A stretch of DNA of 64,000 nucleotides from Apodemus sylvaticus (GCF_947179515.1 NC_067481.1:84747845-84811844), one strand, 5' to 3'; numbered from the stretch's first letter, positions 43,201-53,211 are shown. Notes: generated by a model not told the origin, from the sequence alone. A program made the numbers and translations.

Positions 43201-46200
43201 CAGTATATAATTTCTGGTATAACATTCAAACCATAACAAGACCTTTGTTTATTTGCTCAGTAATAATAAAAAGAAACACATGTCTACTTAAAGTGCTAAT
43301 AATCCAAAGACTATCAAACGCCTCACCTGGGACGAGTATAAAATCTTACTCTGAATAATTCTTCATCCAAGGTTATAAGAATATGTGCACTCAATCCTAC
43401 CCCCAGATTGATCAGTTTTTGTTTGATGCTTTTTTTTAAAGACTTATTTATTATTATATGTGTAAGTACACTGTAGCTGTCTTCAGACACCAGAAGAGAA
43501 CGTCAAATCCAGATGGTTGTGAGCCACCATGTGGTTGCTGGGATTTGAACTCATGACCTTCAGAAGAGCAAGTCAGTGCTCTTAACCACTGATCCATCTC
43601 CCCAGCCCCTGTTTGATGCTTTTTTGTATGTGTAAACTTGGCCACATTCAGTGGTGAATCAGTCCCCAAACACTTGGTTGTGTATCTTCTAGGGACAACA
43701 GCAATGTTTCCATAATGAACAGTGTGCTTACACAGTCAGGAGGAAACAGCTTACACTGACGTATTCCTCTTATCAAATATGTAGCCTGTAAAGATGGTTT
43801 CCCACTTGGTCCTAAATTGCTCTTCAATGCTATTGTCTTCATTTGACCATCAGTCGTGAATATTCACTTTATTTGGTTGTCCAAACAGGCTCTATTTATG
43901 ATGGCCATAATAACATATTGGATAAAATTCTGTATATGACAGTAGGGACTTAAAATATTCATGATTTCTCCTTAAGTTCATTCAGCATGAGCTACTACTT
44001 ACCATCCTGGTATATTTTTATTAAAAGGCAATGTTTCTATTTTTCAACTGTTTACATCCACACAATTTCTCTTTCCACTGAAACTTGGAAATGTATGAAC
44101 CAACCATAAAAAAACTCTTCCTGTATTGTCCCTAGGGGCTGCTGTGTTGAGAATTCCTGTTCTGTATGGGGAAGTTGAAAAGCTTGAAGAAAGTGCTGTG
44201 ACTGTTATGTTCGACAAGGTGCAGTTCAGCAACAAGTCAGCAAACATGGACCATTGGCAGCAGAGGTTCCCCACACATGTGAAAGACGTAGCCAGTGTGT
44301 GCCGGCAGCTGGCGGAGAAGAGGATGCTGGTGAGTCCGGAGGGTGGGGCCTGACTTCTGCTTAGGGAGAGGCCTGTTTCCCTGCCAGGCTTGAACTGTGT
44401 ATGTGGATTTGGGATATTTTTAATACTTTATTTATTTTTGTTTTATGTGCATTGGTGCTTTGCCTGAATGTGTGTCCATGTGAGGGTGTCAGATCCCCTG
44501 GAATTGGAGTTACAGACAGCTGTGAGCTGTCATGTGGATTCTGGGAATTGAACTCTGGAAGAGCAGCCAGTGTTCTAATTGCTGAGCCATCTCTCCAGCT
44601 CCCCAACATGCTTTATAAAAGTGGAAAATCAAACAAAAGCAAGTTATACAGAGTAGAGGCTATATTCATGAGGTTTAAATGCAGGAAATAAATTCAAACA
44701 CAAAGGTCCTGTCTCTGTCTTCCTTATGCTAGGATTAAAGACATAGCGGATTAACTGCACACCGCTCAGGTTCTTGTTTTTGTTTGTTTGTTTTATTATG
44801 CATGTCTTTGTCTTCATGAATTTATGTATACCACATGTGTGCAAGTGTCCAAGGAAGCCAGAGGACATTGGATCCCTGGGAACTGAACCCAAGTCATCTT
44901 CAAGGACCAGTAATCACTTAGCCATCTTCCAACCCAGAGTGGGAATGAATTTTAAGCATTTGGGGAAATTGGCACTAAATACAGTATCAGTAAAAAGATT
45001 GGAAACAGTTTAATTTAGAGTACTAATAATGCTGATTACAGCATGACTACAGTTTTTGCTGTATGAAAATTATGCCAGTATATGTAGTGGATAAATTGGC
45101 CCTCTCTTAAAATAGATGGAAGGCAAGTGCCAGCACGAGACATTGCCCTTTGACCACCACATACATGCTAGAGCATGCATACCTGAGTGTGCGTGCACGT
45201 GTACACACACACACACACATTTCTACTATATAAGGAGCTTTTTGAAATCTGTTAACCTCAGCACTAAAAATTATTGTCATAGCATTATTAATAGTACTTA
45301 ACTAATTAGTTCATCTCTTCTGGCTTTTTTTTTTTTTTTTTTTTTTTTTTTTGGTTTCTCTGTGTAGCCCTGGCTGTCCTGGAGCTCACTTTGTAGACCA
45401 GGCTGGCCTCGAACTCAGAAATCCGCCTGCCTCTGCCTCCCAAGTGCTGGGATTGCTGGAATTAAAGGTGTGCGCCACCACCGCCCGGTTTCTGGTTTCT
45501 TGAGACAGGGTTTTTTATTGCCCAGGGTAATCTCCCATTCAAGACTGTTGTTCTGCCTCAGCTTCCCCAAATGCTAGGGTTACTGATGTGTGTTATTGTG
45601 CTTATTGGGTTCATTTCAAAATGATTTTCTAGCTGGGCTTGGTGGTGCAAATTTATGTCAGCATTTGAGGCAGAGGAAAGATGACCTTATGGATCTAGGC
45701 CTGCTGTCTCTGTATACTGAGTTCAGGCCAGCCAAGGTCACATAGCAAAACTGCCTAAAACAAAAATCATGGGACTGGGAATGTGGTTCAGATGGTAGAG
45801 TGCTTGCTTAGTAGCATGCACAAAGACTTGTGTTGAGTCTTAGCACCCCATAAGTCCCGTGTGGTGGTGCACATCTGTGATCCCTGAGCCAGAGAAGCTG
45901 GGGGTGAGTGAGCCTCAGCTACAAGTTCACTTGGAGGATAGCCTTGGCTGTGTGAGATCCTGTGTTAAATTTTAATTCTACCTTAGAATAATTTAAAACG
46001 ATCACTAAAATTAGTCACTGTCTAAAATTGAAGCCATTTGTATTTTTTCAAAAAGTTTTTATTTCTGTAAATTGCTTTTACTGTCAGAATATTTATGAAC
46101 ATTGATTTTAAGTATTTCAAAGAGAATATTTCAAAAAAGTAGGTTTATATTCTTAGGCCTTTCAAATCACCTTTCTCTGTCAAACCTTACTATTTGGAAA

Positions 46201-46996
46201 CAGAAATTTGAAACTGTTGATTTTTTTTTTTTCCCTTGTAATTGCTGTTAGGATCCATCCATCAAGGGGACCTTTCACTGGTCTGGCAATGAGCAGATGA
46301 CCAAGTATGAAATGGCGTGTGCGATTGCAGATGCCTTCAACCTCCCCAGCAGTCACCTAAGACCTGTAAGTCTTGGCACCGCCTCCTGACTTCTTAGAGC
46401 TGTTGTGCTTGTTGCTAATACTTTCCTCTTTTGGATAGCTAATCAAAATGAACTCGGCTTGCATCTTGACAGTATCTGGTGGTAAATTATCCCTAGAAGT
46501 CTGAATGTACTGATGGAGTCTATAGAGAAGCATGGGTGGGCTGGTGAGCTGACTGGGAGGTGGAGTAGGTTACCCCTGCTCTTTGGAGTCTGACGACTGA
46601 ACCCATCCACGTGGTGGAGGGTGCCACTCACTGGCTGTCTTCTGATACTGAGTGCTGTCTGCAGATGCTCTCCTGCAGGCGCGCTGTGTGCTGTGTGCTG
46701 TCTTGATGGCCACATGCATTTATTTATTTTGTAGCTCTGGTGATACCAGGTTTCTGGCACTAAAAGAAAACTGAACTAAAGATGCTACTTCCCTTACTAA
46801 TGCTCTGTTTTGTTTTTCTTTAAAGATCACTGACAGCCCTGTCATAGGAGCACAACGCCCCAAAAATGCTCAGCTCGATTGCTCCAAATTGGAGACCTTG
46901 GGCATTGGCCAGAGGACACCATTTCGAATTGGAATCAAAGAATCCCTATGGCCTTTCCTCATTGACAAGAGATGGAGACAGACCGTCTTTCATTAG
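30673..46996 (+). CDS. Mat2b: Mat2b, methionine adenosyltransferase II beta subunit, complete gene
   Basis: MAT2B is the non-catalytic subunit of MAT II. It binds MAT2A in the cytosol and nucleus and modulates synthesis of S-adenosylmethionine from methionine and ATP. Isoform 1 joins 33057-33119, 37759-37953, 40528-40642, 41229-41381, 44136-44329, 46252-46365 and 46826-46996: 1005 nt, 334 aa, the normal length. It is an extended short-chain dehydrogenase fold related to dTDP-rhamnose reductase (RmlD). The NADP-binding glycine motif TGATGLLG is at residues 34-41, and the YGKTK motif has Y159 and K163. The C-terminal tail ending RQTVFH is, in published human complexes, the part that contacts the MAT2A active site. 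Isoform 2 replaces the first exon with 30673-30702, giving 323 aa. All junctions are AG/GT and the frame is intact. Confidence 0.97.
31459..31590. repeat. Polypurine (GAAA)n/(GGAA)n tract
   Basis: About 130 bases of purine-only sequence, GAAA units then eight GGAA units, 750 bases after the isoform-2 exon; same order of subunits as the tract at 29989. Confidence 0.97.
31600..32830. other. Mat2b intron between the two first exons
   Basis: No SINE recognised. Contains a 17-base T run (31879-31895) and short G-rich stretches. Repeat-poor for this window, which fits regulatory sequence near a promoter but proves nothing. Confidence 0.4.
32830..33250 (+). promoter_or_regulatory. Mat2b: CpG-island promoter and 5' UTR of Mat2b isoform 1
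   Basis: GC- and CpG-rich block in otherwise AT-rich surroundings, ending just after the first exon. It contains an NF-Y-type CCAAT box (CCAATC, 32892-32897) and two adjacent ETS-type GGAA motifs (GCGGAAG 32917-32923, CCGGAAG 32924-32930) about 130 bases before the ATG, and no TATA box. This is the arrangement of a housekeeping promoter with dispersed starts. The exact start site is not determinable. Confidence 0.85.
33057..33119 (+). CDS. Mat2b: Mat2b first coding exon (isoform 1)
   Basis: ATG at 33057 in a CpG-rich context; 63 nt encode MVGREKELSIHFVPGCCQLV then E, followed by donor GTGAGG. The sequence matches the N-terminus of the canonical 334-residue MAT2B, and the codon phase (0) fits the exon at 37759. 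Confidence 0.96.
33251..34125. other. Mat2b intron 1, 5' part
   Basis: Low repeat content; a gagataaggg/gagataagtt/ccttatctcc group at 33810-33860 gives GATA-type motifs in both orientations. No gene. Confidence 0.35.
34129..35610. repeat. Cluster of diverged SINEs in Mat2b intron 1
   Basis: B1-like antisense 34129-34235, B1-like sense about 34660-34800, B3-like antisense about 35190-35340 and 35435-35610, with (TTG)n at 35371-35407. All considerably diverged. Confidence 0.5.
35695..36875. other. Mat2b intron 1, mostly unassigned
   Basis: TG/TATG microsatellite at 35696-35750, C run at 36088-36100, (TG)n at 36220-36243; otherwise AT-rich unique intron. Confidence 0.45.
36875..37075 (-). repeat. 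B3-family SINE, antisense
   Basis: aagccagaagagggtatcag ... caggtcttctggaagagcaa ... taagcgatctctcc, the reverse of a B2/B3 head. Confidence 0.75.
37093..37266. repeat. Compound (CT)n/(CCCT)n/(CA)n microsatellite
   Basis: About 115 bases of CT-rich repeats followed by about 55 bases of CA and then CGCGCG; long enough to be highly variable. Confidence 0.97.
37390..37590 (+). repeat. B3-family SINE
   Basis: gactggaaggatgactgtgg ... agcacccacctgttggctc ... atgcatataggcaaaatac; ends ~165 bases before the shared Mat2b exon. Confidence 0.65.
37759..37953 (+). CDS. Mat2b: Mat2b shared exon, residues 22-86
   Basis: Acceptor acttctag, donor GTACGG; 195 nt, phase 0. Holds the Rossmann nucleotide-binding loop (RRVLITGATGLLG, glycines 35, 38, 41) and the CGFRRARPKF segment that in this family reads the NADP phosphate side. 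It is the common acceptor for both first exons. Confidence 0.97.
38120..38285 (+). repeat. Two-copy tandem repeat, unit ~80 bp
   Basis: ctgagctgtatcctcctcc...gtcaggaggcgaggcttgtgt is repeated ~80 bases later as ctgagctgtatcctgctcc...gtcaggaggcgtggcttgtgt. Mat2b intron 2. Confidence 0.8.
38703..38885. repeat. (CT)n/(CCCT)n polypyrimidine tract
   Basis: About 180 bases of almost pure pyrimidine on the + strand in Mat2b intron 2. Confidence 0.97.
38890..39160 (-). repeat. Two B3-family SINE pieces, antisense
   Basis: gggtgttttgcctgcatgta...ggaggtcagaaaagggtg and a second ggtgttttgtctgcacgta...gaactgaacctggatcctct...ccctctccagcc. Confidence 0.65.
39388..39710 (+). repeat. Medium-reiterated rodent repeat, copy 2
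   Basis: gttgtcaattttacaggagc, agctagagtcgtctgc, gcaggctgagcatgc and gcaagcccgtgggcag blocks in the same order as 1012-1300. Confidence 0.55.
40163..40220. repeat. (GA)n(TG)n microsatellite
   Basis: About 20 GA units, then gtgagtgtgtgtgg. Confidence 0.95.
40250..40375 (+). repeat. B1 SINE, diverged
   Basis: tagtagcacacatctttaat ... agagacaggtgactatctga ... tattgaaaaactt. About 155 bases before the exon at 40528. Confidence 0.72.
40528..40642 (+). CDS. Mat2b: Mat2b exon, residues 87-125
   Basis: Acceptor ctttcag, donor GTAATG; 115 nt, ending one base into an alanine codon. Encodes PHVIVHCAAERRPDVVESQP and ends SGNLAKEA. HCAAE is the short-chain-dehydrogenase strand following the nucleotide site. 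Confidence 0.97.
40670..41085 (-). repeat. B3-family SINE interrupted by a B2 SINE (both antisense)
   Basis: The outer B3 (40670-40846 and 41058-41085) is split by a B2 at 40860-41044. The duplication GCAGCCAGTGCTT is at 40847-40859 and 41045-41057, proving the order of insertion. Confidence 0.92.
41229..41381 (+). CDS. Mat2b: Mat2b exon with YxxxK motif, residues 125-175
   Basis: Acceptor ttccttag, donor GTAAGA; 153 nt. Encodes the ISSDYVFDG strand (S135, S136) and YGKTKLDGEK (Y159, K163), the positions of the family catalytic tetrad. A reductase activity for MAT2B is not established; the motif shows ancestry and cofactor binding. Confidence 0.97.
42030..42455 (+). pseudogene. Processed pseudogene of elongin B (Elob/Tceb2) in Mat2b intron 4
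   Basis: Intronless copy of the Elob mRNA. Pieces of the ELOB protein are readable in different frames (for example QDDQLLDDGKTL near 42170), and the 3' end gives the equivalent of the C-terminal ANEQAVQ and stop, then an Elob-like 3' UTR with AATAAA (42425) and a poly(A) run (42447-42455). The start-codon region is mutated, a short deletion follows it and frameshifts separate the blocks, so it is dead. Parent ELOB pairs with elongin C in SIII and in VHL/SOCS ubiquitin ligases. Possible 8-base flanking duplication AAGGTTCT (41979, 42454), weak. Confidence 0.85.
42460..43420. other. Mat2b intron 4, unassigned
   Basis: Directly follows the Elob pseudogene. A possible degenerate rodent repeat with gagttaaatttgcagtatg, and C-rich caccaacacccgctccccc at about 43130; nothing named. 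Confidence 0.35.
43436..43610 (-). repeat. B2 SINE, antisense, with 15-bp target-site duplication
   Basis: aaagacttatttattattat ... gtagctgtcttcagacacc ... ccatctccccagcccc. Flanked by GTTTGATGCTTTTTT at 43421-43435 and 43611-43625; Mat2b intron 4. Confidence 0.95.
44136..44329 (+). CDS. Mat2b: Mat2b exon, residues 175-240
   Basis: Acceptor tccctag, donor GTGAGT; 194 nt. Encodes GAAVLRIPVLYGEVEKLEES through CRQLAEKRML. LRIPVLYGE is a conserved strand of RmlD-like proteins. Confidence 0.97.
44425..44940 (-). repeat. Two B3-family SINEs, antisense
   Basis: 44425-44600 (ggtgctttgcctgaatgtgt ... gaattgaactctggaagagc ... catctctccagct) and a more diverged copy at 44775-44940 (gaactgaacccaagtcatct). 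Confidence 0.7.
45325..45610 (-). repeat. Two B1 SINEs, antisense (young 45325-45488, old 45495-45610)
   Basis: Long T run then a near-consensus reverse B1 with a small internal duplication (gctgggattgctggaatta); an older, diverged B1 follows at once. Confidence 0.85.
45632..45965 (+). repeat. B1 SINE, ID-like fragment, then a B1-like piece
   Basis: agctgggcttggtggtgcaa at 45632; gggactgggaatgtggttca...tagagtgcttgcttag (ID-like) at 45775-45855; cgtgtggtggtgcacatctg at about 45858. Confidence 0.65.
46252..46365 (+). CDS. Mat2b: Mat2b exon, residues 241-278
   Basis: Acceptor attgctgttag after a long T tract, donor GTAAGT; 114 nt, phase 0. Encodes DPSIKGTFHWSGNEQMTKYE and ends LPSSHLRP, the start of the substrate-side C-terminal domain. 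Confidence 0.97.
46530..46700 (+). repeat. B3/B4-family SINE
   Basis: gtgggctggtgagctgactg ... acccatccacgtggtggagg; Mat2b last intron. Confidence 0.55.
46826..46996 (+). CDS. Mat2b: Mat2b last coding exon, residues 279-334 and stop
   Basis: Acceptor ttctttaaag; 171 coding nt including TAG at 46994. Encodes ITDSPVIGAQRPKNAQLDCS and ends LIDKRWRQTVFH, the C-terminal tail described as docking into MAT2A. Confidence 0.97.
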   Translation: MTDSPVIGAQRPKNAQLDCSKLETLGIGQRTPFRIGIKESLWPFLIDKRWRQTVFH

Positions 46997-47052
46997 TTTA
47001 TGTGTTGTGTATTTTTTTAAATGAAAAGTATAGTATGTGGCACTTTTTCAAG

Positions 47053-47058
47053 AATAAA
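47053..47058 (+). promoter_or_regulatory. Mat2b: Mat2b proximal poly(A) signal AATAAA
   Basis: Canonical hexamer in caagaataaagg, 57 bases after the stop codon, followed ~20 bases later by T/G-rich sequence. Confidence 0.6.
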
Positions 47059-47674
47059 GGAAATAGTTTTGTATGAGTACTCCTTAATTGTGACACATGA
47101 TCCTTCAGGTTAATGATGCTGTTGCACTAGGGGAACGTTGGACCGACTGAGGGCAGTCATGATTTTCTGTTGATTGTTCTGTTCTGGCTTACCTTGCTAT
47201 ACAAGTAATATAAATTATGATCCGTAATGTCTGAGGGCGGGATGAAACAGACTGTTAGACTTTGGATGAAATGCACTGTTCATTCCTACAGCTTCCTTTC
47301 TTGTTGTTTTGTTGTTGGCTCTTGTGTATTGATAGCTTCAGTGTGTGTAGAATCATATGAAAATCATCGGCGTTCATTATTTGCTTTGCTTGAGCCCAGA
47401 TCAATTGCTTGGAGAAAAGAAAACTTTATTTTTGCAACTGTAAGTATGGTTTTTAAACGCTTGATTCTTTAATGTGTTATGTATATCAGAGCCTGTATAG
47501 CCTGATGCCTCCTTCATAGCACCGTGTGGCAGACACTTGAGAGAGTGCACGTGTGTGTATTTTTTTAATATAAATACATATATATGTCTCTTTCCTTCTA
47601 TCCCACTAAGTGATGTTTCATACATGTGGTTATAATAATGAGCCTTGTAAGTCTTTTGACCACTTCTGAATAAT

Positions 47675-47680
47675 AATAAA
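47675..47680 (+). promoter_or_regulatory. Mat2b: Mat2b distal poly(A) signal AATAAA
   Basis: Canonical hexamer in taataataaatac, followed ~20-40 bases later by T-rich sequence (tttgacttcttttgtatttg), the usual arrangement of a cleavage site. Immediately beyond it a B1 element begins. Confidence 0.6.
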
Positions 47681-47739
47681 TACTTGCTGGCATGTAACAC
47701 TTTGACTTCTTTTGTATTTGCTTTCTTTTTAATGTAAGG

Positions 47740-47875
47740 ACTGCTGGATATGGTAGTGCGTGTCTTCAGTCCCATCAGAAGCAGGTAGACTTCTACCTTT
47801 GTGTCCAGCCTGGTTTAAATATCAAGTATCAGGCCAGCCAGGGCTACATAGTGAGACCTTGTTTTTCAAGAAAAT
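47740..47875 (+). repeat. B1 SINE, diverged
   Basis: ctgctggatatggtagtgcg ... gtgtccagcctgg ... gccagccagggctacatagt. Confidence 0.7.
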
Positions 47876-48284
47876 AAGTAAGTGTGAGGACTAACTGGTT
47901 TAGTTTGTAAATTACATACTTGTAATATCAGCTTTCGGTGTGGTATACATGGGCACTGATGAACTTAACATTTGATCTAGAAGTATCTTTTTGTTCCAAT
48001 TGATTAGAAACAACTCCATGATCATGTCACATTTTCCAAGTAGGAAGTGCTATCAGGAGGATGGAACAGTGTCTTATGTGTCTTGTCTGGACTGTCAGAT
48101 GACTTTAGCCTCAACATTGTCTTAACTATTTTAAAAGTTTACCTAGAGTTTGGGAATTAGAGTAGATCCTACTTGGACTGTTTGGTTACAGCAGCAGTCC
48201 CAGATCGCAATGTGTTTTGGAATTAACTCTGTAATTTCTGATACCATGGACTGTGTACTGTTATAGAATATAAAAAATAAGGCC

Positions 48285-48390
48285 TGCTAGCTGGGCATGA
48301 TGGTACATTTCCTGTATTGGAGGTACAGCCTTGGTAGGTTGAGGCAGGATTACTGTGAGTTTAAGGCCAGCCTCCATTACATAGCAAAAG
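48285..48390 (+). repeat. B1 SINE, diverged
   Basis: tagctgggcatgatggtaca ... gtttaaggccagcctcc. Confidence 0.65.
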
Positions 48391-48837
48391 CTAAAAAGCT
48401 AAATTGAGAATTTGGGAATTTTCTTCAAATTGCTCTGTTGTCAAGTTTCTAAAATTGTGTGTGTGTGTGTTTTGCCTGCAATGACCTGGAAACGTGGCCA
48501 CATCCAGGCAGATATGGTGCTGGGTATGAGCTGAGAGTTATTCATCTTGATCTGAAGTACACTGCATGATGCCTACTGCCAGATAAGGGCATCTGGTCCT
48601 CTGGAACCTAGACTTAAAGACTTGTCAGGGCACTCTATGGGTGCTGGGAGTAGAACTTGGGTCCTTTGCAAGAGCTTTTCAATGCTGAGCTGTCTCTCCC
48701 TAATTGTTGCATTTCACACAGTGTGAAATGTAAGTTTGTGTGAACTGCCATTTCTTTTGGAGTGAATCCCCATTGTGTATCTAGGACTTTGTATATTGAG
48801 AATATGCTAATATGATGTGCATGTCTAAATTTGGGTT

Positions 48838-49147
48838 TTCATTGTTGCAAAGACACCTGTGACCAAGGCAACTCTTATAAGGACAATATTTAATTGGGGC
48901 TGGCTTACAAGTTCAGAGGTGGTTCCAGTTCATTAGCATGGCAGGAAACATGGCTGAATCCAGGCAGACATGGTGCTGGATATGGAGCTGAGAGTTCTAC
49001 ATCTTCATCTGAAGGCAACCAGAGGAGACTGCCTTCCAGGCAGAGTTGGGTCTCAATGCCCATCCCCATGGTGACACACTTCCTCCAACAAGGCCACATC
49101 TCCTAATAGTGCCACTCTCTGGGTCAAGCATATTCAAACCACCACAG
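48838..49147 (+). repeat. URR1-like rodent repeat
   Basis: ttgttgcaaagacacctgtg, taattggggctggcttacaa, gagctgagagttctacatct, ctaatagtgccactctctgg and ttcaaaccaccaca in order. Partial further copy upstream at about 48480-48560. Confidence 0.65.
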
Positions 49148-50079
49148 TGCACGAGTGTACACTCTTGTCCTTTAACCAAAGGCACAACACACATTTTCTG
49201 CTAGTTTTGACTTAATAAGAGTTTTGCATCAGTTATGCTGAATGTTGTCTATTTTTAAGTTTCTGAGTTTGCCGTGCTGGCTTCAAACTTAAGATCCTCT
49301 GTCTCAGCTTTCCCAGTGCTTGGATTTACAACTATATCATAGCAGTTGAGAAAGTATTGCCCCAGTGTCACAAGAACCTCCTACTTCTAGAAATCCATCA
49401 CAGAATGATGTCGCCCTCTGGACAGAGGCTTGAAGCATCTGGATATTTGGGAAGGTGTCCTTTTGGAGCTCCAGTTCCACAGGTTTTGATGCCCTGTTCT
49501 GGACATAACCGTGCACATAAACCACACATATATGCACTTAATTCCCCTGATTTTCTGCCATGAGCATATTTACATAGTTCTGGAAATACATTTAAGTAGA
49601 TTTTAAAGAGGAATTACTTTGTATGTTTTGTCAAATGACTCTGAAAGCTTGTTTCTGTGTTTTAACCTCATAAAATGTCAATAGGATTTAAGGAAATATC
49701 ACCTATTTTCACAAGTCCTGGGGAACATATGGTTTTCCCTGGAAACTGAACCATTAAAGGTTATGTATTTACTTCAAATGGATTGTATCAAAATATGGCC
49801 ATGAAGTTGCTTCATTCCTCCAAACAGCTGTTTTCTGCTATCCCCTACTTGACTCTATTTTATAGCATACATAACATACATACATACATGTCACTGAGCA
49901 ATTTCAATTTCCGCTCAGTGTGTTATAGATCGCTAAGGCTGCCAGTTTTAAAACGTGAGTTTGACAAAAGGGTTTCAGAATGTTTCCATTTGAAATGCTA
50001 AAGCTTTATGATAAGCACTTTGTGATGAGGAGGGCTGGGGATAATTGTTCAGTATCTCCCTGGTGCTTTGTGTATGTCT

Positions 50080-50402
50080 TCTCTGTTGCTGTGGAGACTC
50101 AAGGCGACTCTTAAAAGAGAACATTTAATTGAGAGCTTCTTCTACACTTTGAGGAGGTGAGTCTATGACCCTCGTGGCAGGAAGCTTTGTGGCAGGCAGG
50201 TATGGTACTGGGGCAGTAGCCAATCCTCAGGTATGAGACCGGGAGAACTTATTGGAATGGTGTGGACTTCTGAACCTTCCAAGCCCACCTCCAGTCACCT
50301 CCTACAACAAAACCACACCTAGTCCTTCTGGAACAGTTCTGCCAATTGGGAACCAGACCTTCACACATGTGCCGTGAAGGCCACTCTCATTCAAACCACA
50401 GC
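50080..50402 (+). repeat. URR1-like rodent repeat, diverged
   Basis: ctgttgctgtggagactcaa, gaacatttaattgagagc, ggcaggaagctttgtggcag and attcaaaccacagcaa; same framework as 48838 and 7565. Confidence 0.6.
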
Positions 50403-50621
50403 AATATGCTTTAATAAAAGAGGGACTTCTATTTCCCCTCTACTCAAGTCTTCAACCCTCCCGTATTATTAAGGGATACATGCTTGACTCCCAATCCACT
50501 AACATAACTGTTATGCAAAACACCCATATGAAAACACCCAGAATAATGCTTGACCAAATATCTGGATGTCCCTTGGCCCAGCCAAGTTGTCAGACAAAAT
50601 GTAATTAAGAATCATAGTGCC

Positions 50622-50764
50622 GCTGGGCAGTGGTGGCACACACCTTTAATCCCAGCTCTTGGGAGGCAGAGTCAGGAGGATTTCTGAGTTCAAGGCCAGC
50701 CTGGTCTACAGAGTGAGTTCCAGGACTGCCAGGGCTACACAAAGAAGCCCTGTCTTGAAAAACC

Positions 50765-50791
<27 letters not shown>
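50622..50791 (+). repeat. B1 SINE with 15-bp target-site duplication
   Basis: gctgggcagtggtggcacac ... ctgtcttgaaaaacc and ~30 A. Flanked by AAGAATCATAGTGCC at 50607-50621 and 50792-50806. Confidence 0.96.
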
Positions 50792-50795
<4 letters not shown>

Positions 50796-50879
50796 ATCAT
50801 AGTGCCAACATCCCTAGATGTTCTTGATACCCTTGATACCCTATTTTTTTCCAACCTTAAAAAAAATGTGGGGAAAAAA

Positions 50880-51550
50880 TATCTAATATAACCCTTACCA
50901 TTTTAAGGTGAACATTCTGGTACAGTTAAGTATATTCACACATTTATTTCTAGAACTTGAACCTTTGTACGCATGATAGCTCTCTCCATCACTCCTGTCC
51001 ATATCCCTAGCCATTCTTCAGTCTCTTGAGTTCGACTCATACATAAGGAAAATCATACAGTGTTTGAATTTGACTGGTTTGTTTTAGTTAGCATCATAAT
51101 ATCCCCAAAGGGTCATCCTCATAACATACACCAGACTTTCTTTCCAAATGCTAAGTCTTGCCCTGGTCTCTGTGGTATATTACCACATTTTATTAACCTG
51201 TTGATGGACATTTGGGTTGCTGCTCCCTCTTGGCTATTGTGAATAATGTTGTAGCAAACCTACATTTCAGATGTCCCCCTGAGACCTTGCTTTCAATTCA
51301 TTTATGTAAATACTCAGAAGTTGAGTTGCTGGATCGACTGTGTGGTAATTCTAATTTTAGTTTTGGGAGGACTATCGGTTTGGTTTTTATAGTAGCTGCA
51401 CATTTTATATTCTCACTGGGAGAACACAAAGTCCCAATTTCTCCACTTCCTTAACATTATTTTGCTACTTTCCACTCCTTGATAGTGGACAACCTGGTGC
51501 ATACGAGATGATGTTCTGACGTTTTGTCAGTATATTTAGCATCTACATAA
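50880..51550 (-). repeat. Old L1 fragment, antisense
   Basis: Antisense L1 3'-end landmarks in order: gatggacatttgggttgctg, ggctattgtgaataatgttg, agttgagttgctggatcg, ccaatttctccacttcc. Confidence 0.75.
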
Positions 51551-51594
51551 ATATTTATAACCCACGTGTTTCAAGCTACCTACTTTTTAGTTTA

Positions 51595-51960
51595 TTTTAA
51601 AGATGGAATTTTTTAATTATATGTTTGTGTGCTGGTGTGTGCATCCAGAAGAGGCTCTTGGATTCCCTACAGCTGAAGTAACAGGCTGTTGAGTCACCAG
51701 AAGTAGGCTCTGAGAACTGAACTTTGCAAGAGCAATACACTCACTCCCTTAACCGTTAATCCTTGTCTCAGCCCATTTTATGTGAAAAAAGGAAATACAA
51801 AGGAAAGGACATAGTTGCTCCGAAATATGATGGAGGAGAAAGTTTATTATAGATATTTTTTTAAGATTTACTTATTTCATGTGTGTGGGTACACTGTAGC
51901 TGTTTTCTGATTCCCTTAAGAGGGCATCAGATCCCATTACAGACGGTTGTGAGCCTTCTG
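51595..51960 (-). repeat. B3 and partial B2 SINEs, antisense
   Basis: 51595-51780 B3-like (ttgtgtgctggtgtgtgcatc ... gagaactgaactttgc); 51855-51960 5'-part-lacking B2 (ggtacactgtagctgttttc ... cccattacagacggttgtg). Confidence 0.65.
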
Positions 51961-53095
51961 CTCACACCTTCCTCATCTTTCTATTGCTGTGTGGCAGCTC
52001 CCAGCAGATTAACTGAATTCTCTTAACTCTAACTTTCCTGAGAATTTTTGGAGTTGCTTGGGTTCAGTGGGTGTGGAAGGCAATGCTGGAAGAACGACAG
52101 ACTTTTTAGAATTCATAGGGTGTGGCCCACCATTTATTATAACCACTTGGGTTAGCCTGGGGGTAGCACTACCCCAAGGACCACGTGTCCTGAGGGGTTC
52201 TCCTCTGCTTACTGCCCTCGCATCCTTCTTAATGTAGGAATTATAAGAAAACTTTAAGGGGGCTTCCAGGCCCTCACTGGACAGAATCGCTGGTACTCAC
52301 AACAATAACGCTTGGTCTCTGTCAGGCATTGCTACTGGAGCAGATTAATGACTCAGTTTCCATCCTCGGAAAGAACTTAGGGATAGGTTGTCAGCAATCA
52401 CCACCACCCTTAGAAAAACATTTGGCAAAATAAAATTGTTAGTGAAGCTAGGCTGAAATGTTTTCTCTTCATAGCTCTGATTAAGAAAATCTTAGGAAAC
52501 GATTTGAAGTTCAAAAAGGCCTGTTTGTATTGTTATGGTTAGGGAACAAGAACAACAGCAGTACTGGATGACCTGACTCACTGAGGCTGGACTGGTGAGG
52601 GTTGATTTCTTATACCCATTTTTGCCCACAGCTTCCTGATATGATTTCTTAAGAATTGCTGATGAGTAGATATGCATTCTGAGGATTTAAGATAGATACT
52701 GATTTTTATATCAAAGTTTAGATAAGTTACCTTTAAAGGTAAATAATAAAATTATTACTTTTTCTTTGTAACCACAAATTGCTGCCTGCCAGTAAGAGAA
52801 ACTGGCTGAGAAAACTACCTTGCCTGGTTACACTTTGTTGCTCTATAACAAGTTGCTTAGTTACAGTGTACATGGGCTTTTGGAGACTCGTTTGTTTTCT
52901 ACATATACTACATAACTACATAATGTTCTTTCTTGTAAAGTTATTGAGGAGCATACTGTTTTCACAGTCATTCACTAGAGGAAAACTAAGAGGTAATCAC
53001 ATTGTAATTTTATACTGCTTGAAAGATTTTGCTGGGCTACATAATGGAAAAAAGAATAGAGGGTGGGGGGGCAGAATGTTGTTCCTTCTTCCATT
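51961..53095. other. Downstream intergenic, unassigned
   Basis: No gene or named repeat recognised; a gtgtggaaggcaatgctgg stretch may be old LTR sequence. Confidence 0.35.
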
Positions 53096-53099
53096 CATC

Positions 53100-53169
53100 A
53101 ACTATTTATATGTATGTGTGTGTTTGTGTGTGTGTGTGTGTGTGTGTAAGGTTTGTGTGTGTGTGTAAG

Positions 53170-53211
<42 letters not shown>

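Larger units (their letters stand above)
46997..47700 (+). other. Mat2b: Mat2b 3' UTR
   Basis: Follows the stop codon and is free of recognised SINEs until a B1 at 47740. A proximal AATAAA lies only ~57 bases after the stop (47053) and a distal one at 47675, giving a short (~80 nt) or long (~700 nt) 3' UTR. The long form better fits the roughly 2 kb mRNA known in human; usage here is inferred. Confidence 0.7.
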